A stretch of DNA of 14,261 nucleotides from CAIQIA01 sp049317465 (GTDB lineage Bacteria; Cyanobacteriota; Cyanobacteriia; PCC-6307; Cyanobiaceae): positions 1 through 14,261 of the forward strand of contig JBMOIF010000061.1 in assembly GCA_049317465.1 (NCBI GenBank), written 5' to 3'. A program made the position numbers and the translations under genes. Positions 1-6,470 of the stretch are shown here, one piece after another (position 1 is the stretch's first letter; each line of letters opens with the position of its first letter). The notes below the pieces were generated by a model, which worked only from the letters and a program-made list of their open reading frames with translations, was not told the origin of the DNA and ran no database searches.

Positions 1-497
1 TGGTCGCGGTGGCGCAGGCCCATGATCGTGCCGTCTTCAAGCCAGGCGGTGATCTCGAGGCAGTCGGGCAGGCTCTCGCGTTCGGCGATCAGCGAGTGGT
101 AGCGGGTGGCGGTGAGGGGATCGGGCAGGCCGGCGAAGACCCCCTGGCCGCCGTGGCGCACGGGCGAGGTCTTGCCATGCATCAGCTCATGGGCCCGCAC
201 CACCCGGCCGCCATACACCTGCGCCAGGCACTGGTGGCCCAGGCACACCCCCAGGATCGGCAGCCGCGGCCCCAGCTGGCGCAGCACCGCCGGGCACACC
301 CCCGCATCGTCGGGGGTGCCGGGGCCGGGCGAGATCAGGATCGCGTCGGGGGCCAGGGCCTCGATGGCGGCCAGGTCGAGGGCGTCGTTGCGCACGACCT
401 GCAGATCGGCCGCCAGCGGATAGTCGGCCGCCAGTTCGCCCAGGTACTGCACCAGGTTGAAGGTGAAGCTGTCGTAGTTGTCGAGCACCAGCAGCAT
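1..497 (-). CDS. trpG: Anthranilate/aminodeoxychorismate synthase glutamine amidotransferase subunit, partial at the window edge
   Basis: A class I glutamine amidotransferase that supplies ammonia from glutamine to the chorismate-using partner subunit, in tryptophan and/or folate synthesis. About 165 codons are visible on the minus strand, and the 3' end lies outside the window. The N-terminus MLLVLDNYDSFTFNLVQYLG is typical of the TrpG/PabA family. The oxyanion-strand motif SPGPGTPDDAG lies near residues 56-66. The nucleophile elbow GVCLGHQCL gives catalytic Cys at about residue 85. A conserved YHSL follows near residue 139. The catalytic His-Glu pair (FHPES) would lie beyond base 1, so integrity cannot be judged. 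The ATG at 497-495 shares one base with the dgkA stop (TGATG), which suggests translational coupling. Sequence alone does not separate TrpG from PabA, and one protein may serve both pathways in cyanobacteria. Confidence 0.9.
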   Translation of the reverse strand, partial: MLLVLDNYDSFTFNLVQYLGELAADYPLAADLQVVRNDALDLAAIEALAPDAILISPGPGTPDDAGVCPAVLRQLGPRLPILGVCLGHQCLAQVYGGRVVRAHELMHGKTSPVRHGGQGVFAGLPDPLTATRYHSLIAERESLPDCLEITAWLEDGTIMGLRHRD

Positions 498-1033
498 CAA
501 CCCCCTCCCAGCCGTGCCACGAGGGGCGGCAGCAACAGCAGCACGGCGATGAGCAGCGACGCCAGGGCAGCGGTGAGCACGGCGGCGGCGGCACAGTCCT
601 TGGCGATGCGGGCCAGGGTGTGGAACCGCCGCCCCACGGCCAGGTCGACCACCGCTTCGACGGCGGTGTTGAGCAGCTCGAGCACCAGCACCGCCGCGAT
701 GGTGAGCACCAGCACCGCCAGCTGCAGCAGGCTCAGCTGCAGCCACAGCGCCAGGGCCAGCACCGCCGCACCGGTGAACACATGGATGCGGAAGTTGCGC
801 TGGCTGCCGAAGGCATACACCAGCCCCTGGGCGGCATAGCGGAAGCTGGCCGGCAGGTCGCGGGCCACCTGCCAGGCGCTGGCCCGCAGCAGGCGCCCCC
901 GGCGCAGACCGGTCAAGGCCGGCAGCTGCTGGTCCCGGAGGCTGCTGCGGGAGCCGTCACTGGGTTCGAGCTCGCTGGTCACCCGCTGCAACATCCCACG
1001 GGGCCACAGGACCCCATCACGGTGCCGAAACAC
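497..1033 (-). CDS. dgkA: Diacylglycerol/undecaprenol kinase family membrane protein
   Basis: A small integral membrane kinase of the prokaryotic DgkA family, which phosphorylates diacylglycerol or undecaprenol at the inner membrane. The 178 codons contain a family core from about residue 60 (SFRYAAQG...SQRNFRIH). Three hydrophobic helices follow, at roughly 86-102, 103-120 and 148-170. The signature ELLNTAVEAVVD at about 119-130 carries the Asn and Glu of the active site, and a conserved ARIAKDCAAAAV segment comes next. The family is usually about 120-130 residues, so the first 55-60 residues are an extension without recognised motifs. The ATG at 1033 overlaps ybeY by 17 bases; an in-frame ATG at 994 would give a shorter protein with no overlap and is a real alternative. 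It shares one base with the downstream trpG start. Confidence 0.88.
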   Translation of the reverse strand: MFRHRDGVLWPRGMLQRVTSELEPSDGSRSSLRDQQLPALTGLRRGRLLRASAWQVARDLPASFRYAAQGLVYAFGSQRNFRIHVFTGAAVLALALWLQLSLLQLAVLVLTIAAVLVLELLNTAVEAVVDLAVGRRFHTLARIAKDCAAAAVLTAALASLLIAVLLLLPPLVARLGGG

Positions 1034-1547
1034 TACCGCCGATTCCGGCGGCAGTCTGCGCCATCAGACGCTGTTGTCGCTGCAGCATCACCTCAAGGCT
1101 CGCCTCGTCGGGGTGATCCCAGCCCAGCAGGTGCAGCAGGCCGTGGCTGGCCAGAAACAGCAGCTCTTCGCGCAGCTCGTGGCCATGGTCGGCGGCCTGG
1201 CGGCCGGCGGTCTCGAGGGAGATGACGATGTCCCCCAGCTCGAGGGGGGCATCACCGGCGCTCACCGGCAACGGCGGCAGGCCTTCGCCACCGTCGTCTT
1301 CGAGGGCGGCGAAGGCCAGCACATCGGTGGGGCCGTCGTGCTGGCGCCACTGGCTGTTGAGGCCGGCGATGGTGGCGTCATCGCACAGCTGCAGCCCCAG
1401 GCTGTAGGTGGGCGCCTGCAGGGTCGGCGGCAGCTCGGGCTGCAGCTGGGCCAGCCAGCAGGCCAGCAGCGCCTCCCAGGCCGATGGCCCGAGGGGATCC
1501 GCAGGGCCTTCAAAGGCCAGGTCAACCTCGGGCAGGGGCTGGTTCAT
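1017..1547 (-). CDS. ybeY: Endoribonuclease YbeY (rRNA maturation factor)
   Basis: A metal-dependent single-strand endoribonuclease of the UPF0054/YbeY family, involved in 16S rRNA 3'-end maturation and ribosome quality control. The 176-residue product has the diagnostic zinc motif HGLLHLLGWDH at residues 135-145, where three histidines bind the metal. Upstream is the conserved block LNSQWRQHDGPTDVLAF at 63-79, and GDIVIS lies at about 105-110. Length is normal for cyanobacterial members. The ATG at 1547-1545 overlaps the stop of the upstream small gene as ATGA, so start choice is well supported by coupling. The 3' end overlaps the longest dgkA model. It is the third gene of the prfB-to-trpG minus-strand operon, which groups translation functions. 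Confidence 0.95.
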   Translation of the reverse strand: MNQPLPEVDLAFEGPADPLGPSAWEALLACWLAQLQPELPPTLQAPTYSLGLQLCDDATIAGLNSQWRQHDGPTDVLAFAALEDDGGEGLPPLPVSAGDAPLELGDIVISLETAGRQAADHGHELREELLFLASHGLLHLLGWDHPDEASLEVMLQRQQRLMAQTAAGIGGSVSAP

Positions 1548-1744
1548 GCCCCGGGCAGGCTGGGGCGGGCGAACCAGGCCAGCAGCAGCAGCACACCAGC
1601 GAAACCCAGCGCCGTGAGGCCGAAGTGCAGCAGGCTGAGGCGGCCCTTACGCACCATGTTGCGCATCGCCAGCTTCACGTAGCTGGGGGGCGGTGTCGCC
1701 GGCGCGGTGCTGGTGTCGTCGTTCACAGGAGCGCCCTCGGTCAT
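1544..1744 (-). CDS. Small single-pass membrane protein, DUF3285-like, cyanobacteria-specific
   Basis: A 66-residue protein with a soluble, Pro/Thr-rich N-terminus, a conserved-looking core PSYVKLAMRNMVRKG at about 20-34, and one hydrophobic helix at about 38-58 (LLHFGLTALGFAGVLLLLAW). The core and the position between prfB and ybeY match what I remember of the cyanobacteria-restricted DUF3285 family; no database was searched. Function is unknown. The topology suggests a membrane anchor with a basic cytoplasmic stretch. Its ATG overlaps the prfB stop as ATGA (1741-1744), and its own stop overlaps the ybeY start as ATGA (1544-1547). This makes the reading frame secure despite its small size. 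Confidence 0.8.
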   Translation of the reverse strand: MTEGAPVNDDTSTAPATPPPSYVKLAMRNMVRKGRLSLLHFGLTALGFAGVLLLLAWFARPSLPGA

Positions 1745-2869
1745 GCGAGCACCTCTTCGGCGCCACTGTCGACACCCTGGCGCAGCAGCGACTGGATGAA
1801 GGGGTCGAGGTCGCCGTTCATCACCCCCTGCACATCGGTGGTCTCTTCGCCGGTGCGCAGATCCTTGACCATCTGGTACGGGTGAAACACGTAGTTGCGG
1901 ATCTGGTTGCCCCAGGCCGCCTCGACGATGTCGCCGCGGATGTCGGCGATCTGGGCGGCGCGCTGCTCCTGGGCGATCACCAGCAGCTTGGCCTTGAGCA
2001 GGGCCATCGCCTTCTCCTTGTTCTGCAGCTGCGACCGCTCCTGGGTGCAGCGCACCGCCAGGCCGGTGGGGATGTGCAGGATCCGCACCGCCGTCTCCAC
2101 CTTGTTGACGTTCTGGCCGCCGGCGCCACCCGAACGGCTGGTGGTGATCTCGAGGTCCTTGTCGGGGATGTCGAGCTCGACCTCATCGTCGAGTTTGGGC
2201 ATCACCTCGACCCCGGCGAAGCTGGTCTGGCGCTTGTCGTTGGCATTGAACGGCGAGATGCGCACCAGCCGGTGGGTGCCCTTTTCGTTGCGCAGATAGC
2301 CGTAGGCGTAGCGGCCTTCGATCTCGATCGTGCAGCTCTTGATGCCCGCCTCTTCCCCTTCGGAGAGCTCGTCGACGCTCACCTTCATGCCGCGCTGTTC
2401 GGCCCAGCGGGTGTACATGCGCATCAGCATCAGCGCCCAGTCCTGGGCGTCGGTGCCGCCGGCACCGGCATTGATCGACAGCACGGCCCCTTCGGCGTCG
2501 TAGGTGCCGCTCAGCAGCCGCTCCAGCTCCCAGCGGTCGAGGTCGCTGCGCAGGCCGTCGAGGGCCGTCTGGGCCTCCTGCAGCAGGCCGTCGTCGGGTT
2601 CGAGCTCATGCAGCTCGAGGGTGGCGCGGCCGTCGTCGACGACCGCAGCCCAGCGCGACAGCTGCTGCAGCTGGGCCTTGACGTCGTCGAGCTGGCGCAT
2701 CAGCCGCCGGGCGTTCTGCTGGTCATCCCAGAAGCCGGGCTGGGCGGCCTGCTGTTCGAAGTCCTGCTGGCGGGCGGTCAGAGCCGGTACGTCAAAGACA
2801 GTCCTGGGCATGGCCCAGGCGGTCAGTGAGCTCGGAGAGGTCGCGCTTGAAGTCGGTGATGTCGAGCAC
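1741..2869 (-). CDS. prfB: Peptide chain release factor 2, expressed through a programmed +1 frameshift
   Basis: RF2 recognises UAA and UGA in the ribosomal A site and triggers peptide release. The gene is in two frames. Frame 0 runs from GTG at 2869-2867 for 25 codons (VLDITDFKRDLSELTDRLGH...) to UGA at 2794-2792. Skipping T2794 at CTT-TGA-C moves the ribosome into the long frame (2793-1741), giving about 375 residues. In full-length numbering the stop-recognition motif SPF falls at 205-207 and the catalytic GGQ at 250-252, the same positions as in E. coli RF2. This strongly supports the frameshift model and the start. An ATG at 2811 inside the post-shift frame would give a 356-residue ORF, but it would lose the conserved N-terminal helix and I consider it an artefact. 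There is no in-frame ATG between the upstream stop and the GTG. The gene heads the operon running to trpG. Confidence 0.95.
2791..2805 (-). promoter_or_regulatory. RF2 autoregulatory +1 frameshift site
   Basis: On the minus strand the sequence AGGA-CTGT-CTT-TGA-C (2805-2791) contains the classic slippery CTT followed by a UGA stop and C. The SD-like AGGA ends 4 bases before CTT and resembles the AGGGGG element of E. coli prfB. When RF2 is scarce, the slow UGA favours a +1 slip; when RF2 is plentiful, synthesis stops after 25 residues. The mechanism is known from the family; the site itself is read directly here. Confidence 0.92.
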
Positions 2870-2969
2870 GGAGCAGAACGGAGAAGCAGACGAGAGATGC
2901 GTTGACCGTACTCAACGGGGAGGTCGGGCGGAGCGGTCCCCCTAGGATCAACGCGCTTCTGAGGTGCCC
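2870..2969. promoter_or_regulatory. Divergent prfB/grxC promoter region with an inverted repeat
   Basis: One hundred bases separate the two divergent starts. An imperfect palindrome GTTGA-CCGTAC-TCAAC lies at 2901-2916. TAGGAT at 2943-2948 is a fair -10 candidate for grxC, 22 bases before its ATG, but no good -35 sits at the right distance. GAGG at 2961-2964, 5 bases before the ATG, is a plausible ribosome binding site for grxC. No clear SD precedes the prfB GTG. Confidence 0.4.
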
Positions 2970-3227
2970 ATGGCCGCCAGCGTCGAGATCTACACCTGGC
3001 GGGCCTGTCCCTTCTGCATCCGCGCCAAGCAGCTGCTCGACCGCAAGGGGGTGAGCTACACCGAGCACGCCATCGACGGCGACGAGGCGGCCCGTGCGGC
3101 CATGGCCCAGAAGGCCGGCGGCCGCCGCAGCGTGCCGCAGACCTTCATCAATGGGCAGCACGTGGGCGGCTGCGACGACCTGCACGCCCTCGAACGGTCG
3201 GGTCAGCTCGACGCGCTGCTGGCCTGA
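2970..3227 (+). CDS. grxC: Glutaredoxin, dithiol type (Grx3-like)
   Basis: A small thiol-disulfide oxidoreductase reduced by glutathione. The 85-residue product starts MAASVEIYTWRACPFCIRAK, with the active-site CPFC at residues 13-16. The cis-proline region SVPQTFING and the glutathione-binding GGCDDL follow at the expected places near the C-terminus. I chose ATG 2970 because GAGG lies 5 bases upstream; a GTG at 2964 would add two residues and overlap that SD. It is followed 23 bases later by gshB, forming a functional glutathione pair that is probably co-transcribed. Confidence 0.95.
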   Translation: MAASVEIYTWRACPFCIRAKQLLDRKGVSYTEHAIDGDEAARAAMAQKAGGRRSVPQTFINGQHVGGCDDLHALERSGQLDALLA

Positions 3228-3250
3228 CCGCCACGGTCGGCCCGAACCCC

Positions 3251-4174
3251 ATGACCGAGCAGCTCTTTCTTGTGGATCCGGTGGCGCAGCTGCGGCCGGA
3301 GAAGGATTCCAGCGTTGCGCTGATGCAGGCGGCGGCCCGGGCGGGGCGGCCCGTGTGGGTGGCGGGCATCGGTGATCTGGCGGCGACCGCCGAGGGGCCG
3401 CGGGTGCTGGCCCGGCCGATCACGCCCGAACCCTGGTGCGGGCTGGGCGATGCGAGCTGGCGGCCGCTGACGGCCTTCGCGCACGTGTGGATGCGCAAGG
3501 ACCCACCGGTGGACGAGGCCTACCTGTATGCCACCCACCTGCTGGAGCTGGCCGAACGGCAGGGGGTGCGGGTGCTGAACCGGCCGGCATCGCTGCGGGC
3601 ATGGAACGAAAAGCTGGGGTCGCTGCGGTTTGCCCACCTGATGGCGCCGACGCTGGTGAGCAGCCAGGTGGCCGACCTGGCGGCCTTCGCCCGCGACCGG
3701 GGCGAGGTGGTGCTCAAACCGCTGGGGGGCCGCGCCGGCCAGGGGGTGGTGCGCAGCAGCGGCACGGCACCGGGGCTGGAGGCCCTGCTCGAACTGGTGA
3801 CGCAGCAGCAGAAGCTGCCGGTGATGATCCAGGCGTTTCTGCCGGCGGTGACGGCCGGCGACAAGCGCATCCTGCTGGTGGATGGTGCACCGCTGGGGGC
3901 GGTGAACCGGCGGCCGAAGGCGGGCGATTTCCGCAGCAACCTGGCGGTGGGCGGCGAACCCGAAGCGAGCGACCTGACCGACCGCGAACGGCAGATCTGC
4001 GCCGAACTGGCACCGGCACTGCAGGAGGCAGGCCTGTTCTTTGTGGGCATCGACGTGATCGGCGACCGCCTCAGCGAGATCAACGTGACCAGCCCCACCG
4101 GCATCCGCGAAGTCGAACGCCTGGGCGGCATCCCCCTGGCTGATCTGACGATCGAGCGGCTGCCGCAGGGGTAG
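3251..4174 (+). CDS. gshB: Glutathione synthetase
   Basis: An ATP-grasp ligase joining gamma-glutamylcysteine and glycine with ATP hydrolysis, the second step of glutathione synthesis. The 307-residue length fits bacterial GshB. Family motifs appear in order: MRKDPPVDEAY at about 81-91, NEKL at 119-122, the ATP-binding VLKPLGGRAGQGV at 154-166, GDKRILL at 203-209, and EINVTSPTGIRE at 276-287, which carries metal ligands and closes the glycine-rich region. The TAG stop at 4172-4174 is 18 bases before the MNT gene, so transcription could run on into the TA island. All key residues appear intact. Confidence 0.96.
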   Translation: MTEQLFLVDPVAQLRPEKDSSVALMQAAARAGRPVWVAGIGDLAATAEGPRVLARPITPEPWCGLGDASWRPLTAFAHVWMRKDPPVDEAYLYATHLLELAERQGVRVLNRPASLRAWNEKLGSLRFAHLMAPTLVSSQVADLAAFARDRGEVVLKPLGGRAGQGVVRSSGTAPGLEALLELVTQQQKLPVMIQAFLPAVTAGDKRILLVDGAPLGAVNRRPKAGDFRSNLAVGGEPEASDLTDRERQICAELAPALQEAGLFFVGIDVIGDRLSEINVTSPTGIREVERLGGIPLADLTIERLPQG

Positions 4175-4192
4175 CGTCCGTAGCCTCGGGCC

Positions 4193-4543
4193 ATGGACCG
4201 CCTCCTGAGCCCGTTTGAGCGGTTGCGCCAGCGCGAGCATGCGCGCCGGCTGGCTCTGCTGCGCGAAAGCCTGCGGCAGGTGCTGGGCCCAGCCGACTGC
4301 AGCGTGTGGCTGTTCGGTTCGCGGGCCCGGGGCGACTGGGACGGCTATTCGGACACCGACCTGCTGGTGGTGGCCGCCGATGCGGCGGCGGCGGAGCAGT
4401 GGGCGGATGAGCTGCGCCGCACCCTGGTGGGTGATGACGTGCTCGCCGTCAGCAGCGCCTGCTGGCAGGCCATGGGCGGCTCACCCTCGCCCCATTGGCG
4501 CACCATCCGCCGCCAGGCCCTGCAGCTACATCCGGAACCATGA
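4193..4543 (+). CDS. MNT-type nucleotidyltransferase, probable antitoxin of a HEPN/MNT module
   Basis: A minimal nucleotidyltransferase of the pol-beta superfamily (116 residues). The signature GSRARGDWDGYSDTDL at 42-57 combines the GS-x-ARG nucleotide-binding loop with the two metal-binding aspartates of SDTDL. A third acidic candidate lies in GDDVLAVS at about 80-87. In characterised HEPN/MNT modules the MNT protein neutralises the HEPN partner, in some cases by AMPylating a tyrosine near its active site; applying that here is inference. The stop overlaps the HEPN start as ATGA (4540-4543), and the gene begins only 18 bases after gshB. The N-terminal helix before residue 36 is charged and carries no known motif. 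Confidence 0.85.
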   Translation: MDRLLSPFERLRQREHARRLALLRESLRQVLGPADCSVWLFGSRARGDWDGYSDTDLLVVAADAAAAEQWADELRRTLVGDDVLAVSSACWQAMGGSPSPHWRTIRRQALQLHPEP

Positions 4544-4941
4544 GCCAGGCGCGACCCCAGGCCTGGTGGCGCCAGGCCCGCAGTGATCTTGACCTTGCCG
4601 TGCTGGCCAGTGGCAACGGCTTCCATGCCCAGGCGTGCTTCTTTGCCGCCCAGGCTGCAGAACAAGCTCTGAAGGGAGCGATCGTCGAACTCGGCCTGGA
4701 GCCACCCCACAGTCACGTGCTGGATCGGCTGCTGGCGGTGTTGATCGCCCAGGGGCTCGACGGTGAACCCCTGGCGACGCTGCCCCTGCGGGCCCTGACG
4801 CGAATGACGGTCACCAGCCGCTACCCGCTGGATGACGCGCCACCGGTGGACCTCTTCGACCGGGCGGACGCAGACCAGGCGATCACCACGGCCGAGGCGG
4901 TGCTGCGCTGGGTGGAGCAGCTGGATCAGCCATCAGGCTGA
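4540..4941 (+). CDS. HEPN-domain protein, probable toxin partner of the MNT gene
   Basis: A 133-residue helical protein. The segment FHAQACFFAAQAAEQALKGA at about 28-47 is characteristic of HEPN proteins (Pfam HEPN type), followed by a helix ending HSHVLDRLLAVL and the late SRYPLDDAPP motif. HEPN toxins of TA modules usually cut RNA through an R-x(4-6)-H motif, and I cannot find that motif here, as in other members of this HEPN subfamily. The nuclease role is therefore uncertain. I chose ATG 4540 because it overlaps the MNT stop by 4 bases; an in-frame start at 4495 would lie deep inside the MNT gene. Confidence 0.82.
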   Translation: MSQARPQAWWRQARSDLDLAVLASGNGFHAQACFFAAQAAEQALKGAIVELGLEPPHSHVLDRLLAVLIAQGLDGEPLATLPLRALTRMTVTSRYPLDDAPPVDLFDRADADQAITTAEAVLRWVEQLDQPSG

Positions 4942-4956
4942 GGGCGGTGGGGCCCC

Positions 4957-5046
4957 GTGCCGACCGACCCAAACTGGATGGCAACTGGAACGGGCAATGT
5001 GCTGGTGCAGGCAGAACGCCGCGGGCGCATCAGCCCCGCCGCCATT
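4957..5046 (+). pseudogene. Fragment of a VapC-type PIN toxin
   Basis: A plus-strand stretch of about 30 codons just after the HEPN gene reads as the centre of a VapC-like PIN domain: GNVLVQAERRGRISPAA resembles the usual E-x-x-NVLL-x-AERRGRIS helix pair. The glutamate expected before ANVL is absent (WMATGTGNVL). Neither the N-terminal catalytic Asp nor the C-terminal Asp motifs is present. The similarity stops at about 5046, exactly where the stop of the minus-strand PIN gene begins. Identification is by eye on a short match, so confidence is moderate. Confidence 0.45.
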
Positions 5047-5048
5047 CC

Positions 5049-5495
5049 TCAGGCCACCAGGCCAGCCTGGATGCCAAGGCTGTGGGCGGCACCGATCAGA
5101 AGCTGGTCGGCGCTCACCAGGCGCAGGCCCTGGCGGCGGGCCAGGGCGAGGTGGAGGGCATCGGCGGCCCTCAGCCCTGGCGCACTGTCGGTGTCGATCC
5201 AGCGGCGGGCGACAAGGAAGTCGTCCCCACGCGGCTCCAGCATCGCCAGCCGTTCGTGCCGGAAGCGCTCGAGGGTGGCCTGCAGTGCATTCACCCTGGC
5301 GATGGAGAGATCGCCACGCCGCATGCGCACGGCCGTGGCAGAGGCGAACTCGAGCAGCACCCAGTGGCTGATCCACAGGTCTTCGTCTGCCGCGGCGCAC
5401 AGCCAGGTTTCTGCGGCTTCGTAGCCGCTGTCGCCATGCAGCAGCGACACCAGCACGCAGGTGTCGAGATAGCTGCCTGGGCGGCGGCGGCTCAT
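5049..5495 (-). CDS. PIN-domain ribonuclease toxin (VapC-like), intact
   Basis: A 148-residue PIN-domain protein, the presumed toxin of a Phd/PIN type II module; VapC-like PIN toxins cleave tRNA or rRNA using Mg ions. The acidic residues fall in order: D11 in YLDTCVLVSLL, E49 in WVLLEFASA, D112 in RAADALHLALA and D130 in LVSADQLL. The set is complete, so catalysis is plausible. Length is typical. The ATG overlaps the stop of the upstream Phd-type antitoxin as ATGA (5492-5495). The target RNA cannot be told from sequence. Confidence 0.9.
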   Translation of the reverse strand: MSRRRPGSYLDTCVLVSLLHGDSGYEAAETWLCAAADEDLWISHWVLLEFASATAVRMRRGDLSIARVNALQATLERFRHERLAMLEPRGDDFLVARRWIDTDSAPGLRAADALHLALARRQGLRLVSADQLLIGAAHSLGIQAGLVA

Positions 5496-5737
5496 GGCTC
5501 CTGTTCCCGCAGCTCCCGCAGCAGCGCAACGGCCGAGCCGACCGGTGCCGGCTGATCACCATGGAGGCTGCGCAGGCGGGCCGGCCAGTCGTGGCCATCG
5601 GCAGGCCGTGACGGTTCACGCACCACCCGGGCCACCGGCAGGCCGCGGCGGGTGATCACCACCTCTTCGCCCGCTTCGACCGCATCAAGCAGCGCAGACA
5701 ACTGGGCCTTTGCCTGAGCCAGTGCCACTTTGCGCAT
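5492..5737 (-). CDS. Phd/YefM-family antitoxin
   Basis: An 81-residue antitoxin. The N-terminus MRKVALAQAKAQLSALLDAV followed by EAGEEVVITRRGLPVARVV is the Phd/YefM DNA-binding fold. The C-terminal 40 residues, charged and Pro-rich, would be the toxin-binding tail. The same frame is open far upstream to 6175 because it runs into the relic of an older PIN gene, so a 227-residue PIN-Phd fusion would be predicted by length alone; the antitoxin start at ATG 5737-5735 is the sensible one. Two 9-base direct repeats lie immediately upstream and may be its operator. It overlaps the PIN toxin by 4 bases. Confidence 0.88.
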   Translation of the reverse strand: MRKVALAQAKAQLSALLDAVEAGEEVVITRRGLPVARVVREPSRPADGHDWPARLRSLHGDQPAPVGSAVALLRELREQEP

Positions 5738-6175
5738 GACCAGATGACCAAGCAACCAGATGAGCCAACCGTAGCGCCGTCGATGCCCTCCCCCAAGAAG
5801 CCGCCAGATCGGCACTGTTTTCAGTACCAGATCCACCAACCTGGCCCTGGCAGCCTTGCCAATTCCATGGGCGAGCCACGCTCGTGGTTGCTGGAGTTGC
5901 CCGTGGCAACGGCCGGCCGAAGCCGCGGTGTGGGCGGCGGGGATCTCGGCCAGTTGCAGGCCGCCGAGCTGGATCCACTCCAGGAAGCGAGGAGCCAGGG
6001 CGGTGGGCACCAGATGGCACACTTCGGTGACAACAGGCCAGGTGGAGATCAGCGGTCCGGAGGCCTGGGAGAAAAATCTTCTGCAGCGTTGGTGGTCGGC
6101 ATCGCTGCGATCAAACCAAGCCACCAGTGGGCCGGTATCCACCAGCACCGGCTGGCCCGTGGGTGCCGCGCTCAT
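5738..6175 (-). pseudogene. Frameshifted PIN-domain toxin relic
   Basis: The first 80 codons read as a good PIN toxin: LVDTGPLVAWFDR with Asp at residue 13, then STWPVVTEVCHLV with Glu at about residue 51, then GGLQLAEIP. After about base 5935 the similarity moves to another frame, where NHERGSPMELA (ending near 5857) matches the RPMDLADAS region of such toxins. It then moves back to RLVDL in the first frame. At least two indels are therefore needed, and the late Asp motif is not recoverable with confidence. The remaining open frame continues into the Phd gene by chance. Its start overlaps the upstream broken RHH antitoxin as ATGA (6172-6175), so this was once a normal TA pair. The product should be inactive. 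Confidence 0.75.
5739..5763 (-). promoter_or_regulatory. Direct repeat upstream of the Phd/PIN operon (candidate operator)
   Basis: ACCAGATGA occurs at 5739-5747 and again at 5755-5763 on the plus strand (TCATCTGGT on the coding strand), 16 bases apart, with the proximal copy ending next to the antitoxin ATG. Phd-family antitoxins autoregulate their operons, usually at palindromes, so a direct repeat would be less usual. The role is inferred. Confidence 0.35.
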
Positions 6176-6447
6176 GCCCGCTCGCTGGCCTGTTGCTGCC
6201 GCAGTTTCTGTTTGAGCAGGGCGGCGTGATCCCGGCCCCGATGGGTTGGCGCCGCCGCGCCAACCTGGCTGGCAAAGCCACCCACCAGATCCAGCGCCTC
6301 AGCCAGCTCCGCAGGGCTCTGGTGCTGGCGCTGCAGCAACGCCAGCCCCGCTTTCACCACATCGGTCTGCGAGAGGCCAAGGTTGCGGCAAAGGAGCTAG
6401 AGGGTGGCGTCGCTGGCGTCATCGAGACGCACAGAAATGGTTCGCAT
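6172..6447 (-). pseudogene. RHH antitoxin gene interrupted by an in-frame TAG
   Basis: From ATG 6447-6445 the minus strand reads MRTISVRLDDASDATL, then TAG at 6399-6397, then LLCRNLGLSQTDVVKAGLAL and a further 60 or so codons to the stop at 6172. The N-terminal strand RTISVRLDD and the helix LSQTDVVKAGL are a ribbon-helix-helix DNA-binding domain, so the stop at codon 17 cuts the fold between strand and helix. A GTG inside the second half (6360) could reinitiate but would lack the DNA-contacting strand. It sits upstream of, and overlapping, the frameshifted PIN gene. Both halves of the module are thus damaged. Confidence 0.75.
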
Positions 6448-6470
6448 CAGCAGCAGGCAGCGACTGGAGC

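Noticed and set aside
1693..2829. A 378-codon plus-strand open frame opposite prfB
   Set aside because: prfB on the other strand carries SPF, GGQ and the frameshift site. The antisense frame is His/Leu/Gly-rich with no motif, as expected from high-GC codon bias.
2901..2911. The 11-mer GTACGGTCAAC shared between the prfB/grxC gap and the RelE operon's repeat
   Set aside because: An 11-base match between two places in a 14 kb window is expected by chance many times.
3203..4240. A 345-codon minus-strand open frame opposite gshB
   Set aside because: It is a shadow of gshB with His/Gln/Arg-rich composition and no family motif.
4948..4957. GGGGCCCC palindrome after the HEPN gene as a terminator
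   Set aside because: The stem is only 4 bases without a loop and no T tract follows.
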